Assembly: GCA_964439725.1 (NCBI GenBank)
Contig: CAYTPY010000071.1
Coordinates: forward strand, 1-10,313
DNA from: Croceibacterium_A sp964439725
GTDB taxonomy: Bacteria > Pseudomonadota > Alphaproteobacteria > Sphingomonadales > Sphingomonadaceae
Direction: 5' to 3'
DNA length: 10,313 nucleotides
In this document: piece by piece, positions 6,068-10,313 of the stretch
Layout of the letters: the number at the start of each line of letters is the position of its first letter
Position numbering within the stretch: the first letter of the stretch is position 1
Made by a program: the position numbers and the translations under genes
Notes under the pieces: model-generated
Database searches by the model: none
Told to the model about the DNA's origin: nothing
The model's input: only the letters and a program-made list of their open reading frames with translations

Positions 6068-6640
6068 TCAGATCACGCCGGCGATAAGGCCGAGCGACTG
6101 AGCTTCGCTTGCCTCGATGTACCAATTCGAAGTGGCTCGGCGCTGCACTTCTTCAAGCGTGACCTTGGAGCCGGTCACCAGGTTCTCGAAGCCCTCGTTC
6201 TGGATGGCGATCGAGGCTTCTAGTTCGTTCAGCTTGGCTTGAACTGAGGCGACACACGAGGTCAGCGGTGCGTTCAGCTCGAGTGCGCAGTTCATTATTC
6301 GCTCGTGGATCATCAGCCGGGTCCCACGCGTGAGATAGCGGTTCTCTCTGGCGAAGAAGCTCATGAAGGTCGTGCCGGCCGAGTAGATGGCGGCCTTTCC
6401 GAGAAAGACGATGCGCCGCGCGGAGTTGATGTCGCTGTGGAACCGGACGTCCTCACCCATTACCCGAGCGACTTCGGGGTCGCCGCCCAAGGTGGACAAT
6501 TCCACCACGCACAATCCTTCCTGCGGGGCACCGTTCAATTGCTCCCGGAAGCTGGCGTACATGTTTTCATCGACGGTCCCTGAAAGCAGGATCGCCGGCG
6601 CGCTGAAGTCGGTCGCTTGGAGGGTCGGTGCTGAACTCAC
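6068..6640 (-). CDS. ClpP-class (S14-like) serine protease homologue with altered active site
   Basis: A 190-residue cytosolic protein of the ClpP/crotonase fold. The hallmarks are STLGGDPEVARVMGEDVRF (49-67, like the ClpP N-S-P-G-G-x-V helix), VFLGKAAIYSAGTTF (78-92, matching ClpP GQAASMGA) and RLMIHER (108-114, matching VMIHQP). The end EASEAQSLGLIAGVI aligns with ClpP SAxEAxEYGLVDxV. By this alignment the nucleophile is probably Ser87, shifted two residues from the ClpP position, and His112 is the base. The residue matching the catalytic Asp is Asn172 (TSNWY instead of ERDRF). It is thus either a poor or differently organised protease, or a structural relative. It is not housekeeping ClpP, and no clpX or clpA is adjacent. 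The start is GTG at 6640 with only a weak ribosome site (AAGAG), so the exact N-terminus is less certain. Transcribed toward the phospholipase D gene. Confidence 0.85.
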   Translation of the reverse strand: MSSAPTLQATDFSAPAILLSGTVDENMYASFREQLNGAPQEGLCVVELSTLGGDPEVARVMGEDVRFHSDINSARRIVFLGKAAIYSAGTTFMSFFARENRYLTRGTRLMIHERIMNCALELNAPLTSCVASVQAKLNELEASIAIQNEGFENLVTGSKVTLEEVQRRATSNWYIEASEAQSLGLIAGVI

Positions 6641-6724
6641 GCTCTTACACTTTCACTAGGAGGATGGGAGGTTGTCTGAACCGACGAGACGTTTACTTGG
6701 CATAAGCCGGTCCAGCCCTAAACA

Positions 6725-7060
6725 ATGTTAAATAGCATCTATTCCACAAATGTTGATCAAGGAACGACGGGACTTTGTTGCAGTTATGACTTCATGCAAC
6801 TGATAGATCACACCCGATTTCATAGTGCGAACGAGCGGACGGCTTCGAGCCCGCTCGTCATCCGCAACGAAGGAAGCCGAGCGATCTCGGTAATCGGCAA
6901 CTTAGCCGCCGAACGACGGCTACTGCCCGGTGAGGCACTAGAAATCGATACATCGCTAGGTCATGGCGTGCCGGAGATCACGTTTTACGACGGAGGACTC
7001 CAGGTGGATTGCATCGTACCACAGAGTACGGCGCTCTCTCTGGTACGATCGTCGACCTGA
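6725..7060 (+). CDS. Hypothetical protein, unrecognised
   Basis: An open frame of 111 codons (ATG 6725, TGA 7058-7060) that I do not recognise. Its second half looks protein-like: alternating hydrophobic residues, with PLVIRNEGSRAISVIGN (residues about 44-60) and EALEIDTSLGHGVPEITFYD suggesting a small beta-rich domain. There is no signal peptide or membrane segment. The first 23 codons are AT-richer and less convincing. An internal ATG at 6794 would give an 88-residue protein; neither start has a good ribosome site. GC at third codon positions is visibly lower than in the flanking genes, which hints at foreign or decaying DNA. It diverges from the ClpP-like gene, and its frame continues, beyond a single stop codon, into the displaced N-terminal domain of the M61 peptidase. 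It may be real or a chance ORF. Confidence 0.45.
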   Translation: MLNSIYSTNVDQGTTGLCCSYDFMQLIDHTRFHSANERTASSPLVIRNEGSRAISVIGNLAAERRLLPGEALEIDTSLGHGVPEITFYDGGLQVDCIVPQSTALSLVRSST

Positions 7061-8955
7061 TTGACCTGCGGTATTCGGCGGCATCAGCTCGTGTGTTCCA
7101 GAGGGGCCCTTCCACAGCCGCTTGCGTCAACCTCTGCCATCGAGGAACCGCGCGACGTCGAGTTCCCCGGCAGGATCGCCCTTGCCGTGGACGTTACCGA
7201 CCTGGACCGGCGGATTTTCCGAGTAGGCAACTCGTGCCGGTCGAGCGCGCCGGCGAGATGACGCTGCTCTACCCTCAGTGGCTCCCAGGTTATCATGCCC
7301 CGCGCTCCGCCATCGAGTTGCTGGCAGGCCTTGTGATCCGGGCTGGCGATGAGGTGCTGTCCTGGCGGCGACACCCCACTGAAGTGCATGCGTTCAGTGT
7401 TGAGGTCCCGGAGGGGTGCGGGGCGATCGAACTGGAGTTCCAGTTCCTCTCTCCAACCGACAGTTCGCAAGGTCGCGAGATCGTCAGTCCCGATCTGCTG
7501 AACCTGCAGTGGAACACGGTCGTGCTTTATCCAGCGGGCTACTTCGCCCGGCGGATCACGATCGAGCCCAAGCTGACGCTGCCGGACGGATGGGACTTTG
7601 GCTGCGCTCTCGAGGTCGAGAAGCGTGACGGCGGGACCGTCACTTTTGCCCCGGTTGCAATGGACGTTCTGGTCGACTCACCGCTGTTCGCCGGCAAGCA
7701 CTTTCGGCGTCTTGGCCTCGATGAACGAGGCCAGGTCTGGCTCAATATCGTGGCGGATCGTTCCGATCTGCTCGATGCTACGCCGGAGCAGATCGAGCCG
7801 CATCGTGAACTTGTCCGACAGGCGGATCGGCTGTTCGGTGCGCGCCATTTCGATCACTACGATGTCCTGCTGGCGCTGAGCGATGAGATTGGCTCCATCG
7901 GTGTCGAGCACCACCGCTCGTGTGAGGCGGCCAGCATCCGAGGCTACTTTACCGAGTGGGAGAAGACCTTCGCGCGGCGCGACACCATCCCCCACGAATA
8001 CGTTCACAGCTGGAACGGTAAGTATCGGCGCGGTGCGGATTCTTGGACCTCAAGTTTCGAGCAGCCGATTCGTAACAGCCTGATGTGGGTCTACGAAGGG
8101 CAGACGCAGTATTGGGATAGGGTGCTCTGCGCTCGATCAGGGCTGTGGACCAAGGACCACGCCCTGCAGGCGCTTGCGGAAACTGCCGCCACCCACGAGA
8201 TCCGCGCCGGCAGCCGGTGGCGGCCCCTCAGCGACACTACCCGCGATCCCATCATTGCGGGCCGCGCACCTCTGCCGTGGCCGAGTTGGCAGCGCAGCGA
8301 AGACTACTACACGGAGGGGGCCCTGCTGTGGCTCGACGTCGACACGCGGATCCGCGAGCTAACCGGTGAGCGCCGCTCGCTCGACGACTTCGCCCGAACC
8401 TTCTTCGGCATGGACGATGGGGTCTGGGTCACCAACACCTATACGTTCGACGATGTAGTCGCCACGCTGCAGTCGATCGCCGGTTTCGATTGGGGGGCTT
8501 TCTTCGATGAGAAGCTTCACCAGACAACGGCGGGGGCGCCGCTGGCCGGGCTCAAGCGCGGCGGCTACCGCCTGGTGTACCGCGACCACCCGAGCGATTA
8601 CCAGCAAAGCAAGGAGGCAGTGTTGGGCCTCAACAACTTGCTCTTCTCGATTGGCCTGATGTTGACGCCGGAAGGCGAGATCAAGGAAGTTCTCTGGGAG
8701 GGACCCGCGTTTCGAGCAGGCGTGACCGCTGGAAGCCAGATCCTCGGTGTAAACGGCCGCGCCTATGACGCCGAGGAGTTGCAGAGCGCGATCACAGCCG
8801 GCGCGCGAGGCGAACCGATCGAGTTGACCCTGAAAGTCGGGAAGCGCACTCGCGAGGTATCGATCGCCTGCCCCGGCGGCCACCGCTATCCCCATCTCGA
8901 ACCGATTTCAGGCGCGCGTACAAGGCTCGACGAGATTCTGACGCCGCTGCAGTAA
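7061..8955 (+). pseudogene. M61 family zinc peptidase with C-terminal PDZ domain, frameshifted at the 5' end
   Basis: This matches the glycyl-aminopeptidase-type M61 proteins, normally exported metallopeptidases of about 620-650 residues. The long open frame ending at the TAA at 8953-8955 holds the N-terminal-domain core (MTLLYPQWLPGYHAPRS from 7258, FQFLSPTDSSQGR, LNLQWNTVVLYPAGYFARR), the zinc site HEYVH at 7993-8007 with the third ligand Glu at 8095 (WVYEGQTQYW), the segment SEDYYTEGALLWLDVDT, and a PDZ domain near 8640-8870 (VLWEGPAFRAGVTAGSQILGVNGRAYD). The family's first strands, EEPRDVEFPGRIALAVDV and TDLDRRIFRV, lie in the other frame at about 7145-7225. Family members would read FRV-RQLVPV across the join, so one base is missing near 7223-7226. 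The 7145-7225 frame opens only at a TTG at 7061 (or GTG 7091), just after a stop, and shows no proper signal peptide. The open frame beginning at ATG 7009 encodes an Arg-rich, unrelated N-terminus. Either a decaying gene or a sequencing error; the catalytic domain has no defect. Confidence 0.85.
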
Positions 8956-9040
8956 TCCTGCGGCGTTTGATTTCCGCGCGCGCTGCTCTGGGGCTGGATC
9001 GGAACGCTTCTCGCCGGGCGGCATTCTCCTTTGATAAGCC

Positions 9041-9050
9041 GAAGGGGAGG
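9041..9050 (+). promoter_or_regulatory. Strong ribosome binding site for the nitrate transporter gene
   Basis: GAAGGGGAGG stands 4 bases before the ATG at 9055 and fixes this start. The 99-base gap after the M61 stop shows no FNR-type TTGAT-n4-ATCAA box or clear promoter that I could find. Confidence 0.6.
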
Positions 9051-9054
9051 TCGC

Positions 9055-10313
9055 ATGCCGGATTCGGCTGCAATACAGGCGGAACCCGGCGCCGACAGAG
9101 CTCTGTGGGCGAGTACTATCGCGTTCACCGCGTGCTTCGCGGTGTGGACGATCTTCTCCATTATCGGGCTTCAGATCAAGGATGAGCTCGGCCTTTCCGA
9201 AACCGAGTTCGGGCTCCTTGTCGGTACTCCCATCCTTACGGGCTCGCTGTCCCGGGTGTTCCTGGGTATCTGGGCGGATCAGTTCGGCGGCCGCCGTATC
9301 CTGGCCCTCGTCATGGCCTTGGCCTCGGTCGCGGCCCTGGCCACGTCTTTTGCCGACACTTACCCCGAATTGCTGATTGCCGGACTCGGCGTCGGTATTG
9401 CAGGCGGGGCCTTCTCGGTTGGCGTTACTTACGTCTCGAAGTTCTACCCCGGGAGCCGCCAGGGGACCGCGCTTGGCATCTTCGGGGCCGGCAATGTGGG
9501 CTCGGCGGTCACCAAGTTCCTGGCGCCTTTCGTCATGGTGGCGCTCGGTTGGGAAGCTGTTGCGCAGATCTGGGCCGGTGCGCTTCTGCTTCTCGCGGTC
9601 CTGTTTCTGCTGTTTACCCGGGAAGATCCCCAGCATCTTGCTCGCAAGAGCGAGGGGCGAAAGCCCGCTAGCATGCGCAGCCAACTGGCGGTTCTGCGCA
9701 ACCTGCAAGTCTGGCGTTTCGCGCTCTACTACTTCTTCGTCTTCGGCGGGTTCGTGGCACTGGCGCTGTGGCTGCCCCGGTACCTGATCGGTGTCTACGG
9801 CCTCAACGTGACGACAGCCGGCATGCTTGCCGCGTTCTATTCGGTGCCCGCGAGCTTGTTTCGCATCTACGGCGGGCAGTTGTCGGATCGCTACGGTGCC
9901 CGCTCGGTCATGTATGTCACCTTGGGCATGTGCGCGGTGACCACGTTCATGCTCTCCTATCCTCCAACGACTTACATCATCGAAGGGATCCGCGGGCCGA
10001 TCACATTTCACACAGAGATGGGACTGGTTCCGTTTCTAGTGACGATCTTCGTGCTCGGATTCTTCATGAGCCTCGGCAAGGCGGCGGTCTTCAAGCACAT
10101 CCCCGTCTACTATCCGAACCACGTCGGGGCCGTTGGTGGGGTGGTCGGGATGGTCGGCGGCCTTGGCGGCTTCGTGCTGCCGCTGGTATTCGGAGCGCTT
10201 CTTGATCTGACCGGCATATGGACCAGCGCATTCGGCCTGCTGTTCGTCCTCGTCTCTGTCGCCCTTGTCTGGATGCACGCGGCCATCCGCCACATGGAGC
10301 GCCGCGCCGCTCG
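9055..10313 (+). CDS. NarK-type nitrate/nitrite MFS transporter (partial, 3' end cut by window)
   Basis: An inner-membrane major facilitator of the nitrate/nitrite porter (NNP) family, which imports nitrate or exchanges it for nitrite. 419 codons are visible, so almost all of the protein is present; E. coli NarK is about 460 residues. Hydrophobic segments fit 12 membrane helices. The two NNP signatures are seen at residues about 142-157 (GIFGAGNVGSAVTKF) and 341-370 (GKAAVFKHIP, then the Gly-rich GGVVGMVGGLGG). The membrane arginines that grip the anion in NarK (R89 and R305 there) correspond to Arg67 in GSLSRVFLG and Arg270 in PASLFRIYGG. MFS loop motifs DQFGGRR (75-81) and DRYGARS (278-284) follow each. 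The start ATG 9055 has a strong ribosome site. Nitrate or nitrite reductase genes probably follow beyond the window (inference). Confidence 0.92.
   Translation, partial: MPDSAAIQAEPGADRALWASTIAFTACFAVWTIFSIIGLQIKDELGLSETEFGLLVGTPILTGSLSRVFLGIWADQFGGRRILALVMALASVAALATSFADTYPELLIAGLGVGIAGGAFSVGVTYVSKFYPGSRQGTALGIFGAGNVGSAVTKFLAPFVMVALGWEAVAQIWAGALLLLAVLFLLFTREDPQHLARKSEGRKPASMRSQLAVLRNLQVWRFALYYFFVFGGFVALALWLPRYLIGVYGLNVTTAGMLAAFYSVPASLFRIYGGQLSDRYGARSVMYVTLGMCAVTTFMLSYPPTTYIIEGIRGPITFHTEMGLVPFLVTIFVLGFFMSLGKAAVFKHIPVYYPNHVGAVGGVVGMVGGLGGFVLPLVFGALLDLTGIWTSAFGLLFVLVSVALVWMHAAIRHMERRAA

Noticed and set aside
6653..6699. Short leader-like frame starting at the ATG after AGGAGG near 6664
   Set aside because: The ATG directly follows the ribosome-site-like motif with no spacing, and the 13-codon product has no recognisable feature.
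7009..7220. N-terminal extension of the M61 open frame from ATG 7009
   Set aside because: It is Arg/Pro-rich and unlike the family, while the correct N-terminal domain reads in another frame over the same bases.
8908..10011. 367-codon minus-strand frame over the transporter
   Set aside because: It is a charged, low-complexity shadow of narK; the transporter frame has membrane helices and family signatures.
1..10313. CRISPR array, insertion sequence, toxin-antitoxin or defence island
   Set aside because: No regularly spaced repeats, transposase, integrase or typical toxin-antitoxin pair could be seen on either strand.

Overview
The window looks like a chromosomal segment of an alphaproteobacterium, most likely a member of the Sphingomonadales. 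The base composition is GC-rich. The CTP synthase reads like the sphingomonad form, the small heat-shock gene carries a ROSE-type leader as in many Alphaproteobacteria, and a glutaredoxin / carbon-nitrogen hydrolase / DUF1178 gene run is present. This placement is by recognition of protein families, not by a database search.

Left part (1-4313, housekeeping). pyrG (CTP synthase) begins 5 bases into the window. It is followed by about 360 bases without a convincing gene but with at least six strong inverted repeats. An IbpA-type small heat-shock protein lies on the minus strand, with a sigma-32-like promoter and a three-hairpin ROSE-like RNA thermometer in its leader. Divergent from it is a compact plus-strand run: grxC (glutaredoxin 3), a Nit/omega-amidase-type carbon-nitrogen hydrolase and a DUF1178 putative zinc-binding protein. 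The last two overlap by ATGA. A tRNA-Arg(CCU) with an encoded CCA end closes this part.

Right part (4314-10313, more accessory in character). Two minus-strand genes encode a ClpP-fold serine protease-like protein with an altered active site and, downstream of it, a membrane-anchored phospholipase D/cardiolipin synthase-like protein. They diverge from an unrecognised 111-codon ORF of lower GC and a secreted-type M61 zinc peptidase gene. The M61 gene has an intact catalytic and PDZ part, but its N-terminal domain sits in a different reading frame (one base missing near 7223-7226) and it has no normal start or signal peptide. The window ends inside a NarK-type nitrate/nitrite transporter gene.

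No CRISPR array, insertion sequence or complete new defence or biosynthetic system is visible. The most informative points are the heat-shock leader, the frameshifted M61 gene with the odd ORF before it, the structured gap after pyrG, and the unusual ClpP-like protein next to a phospholipase D.
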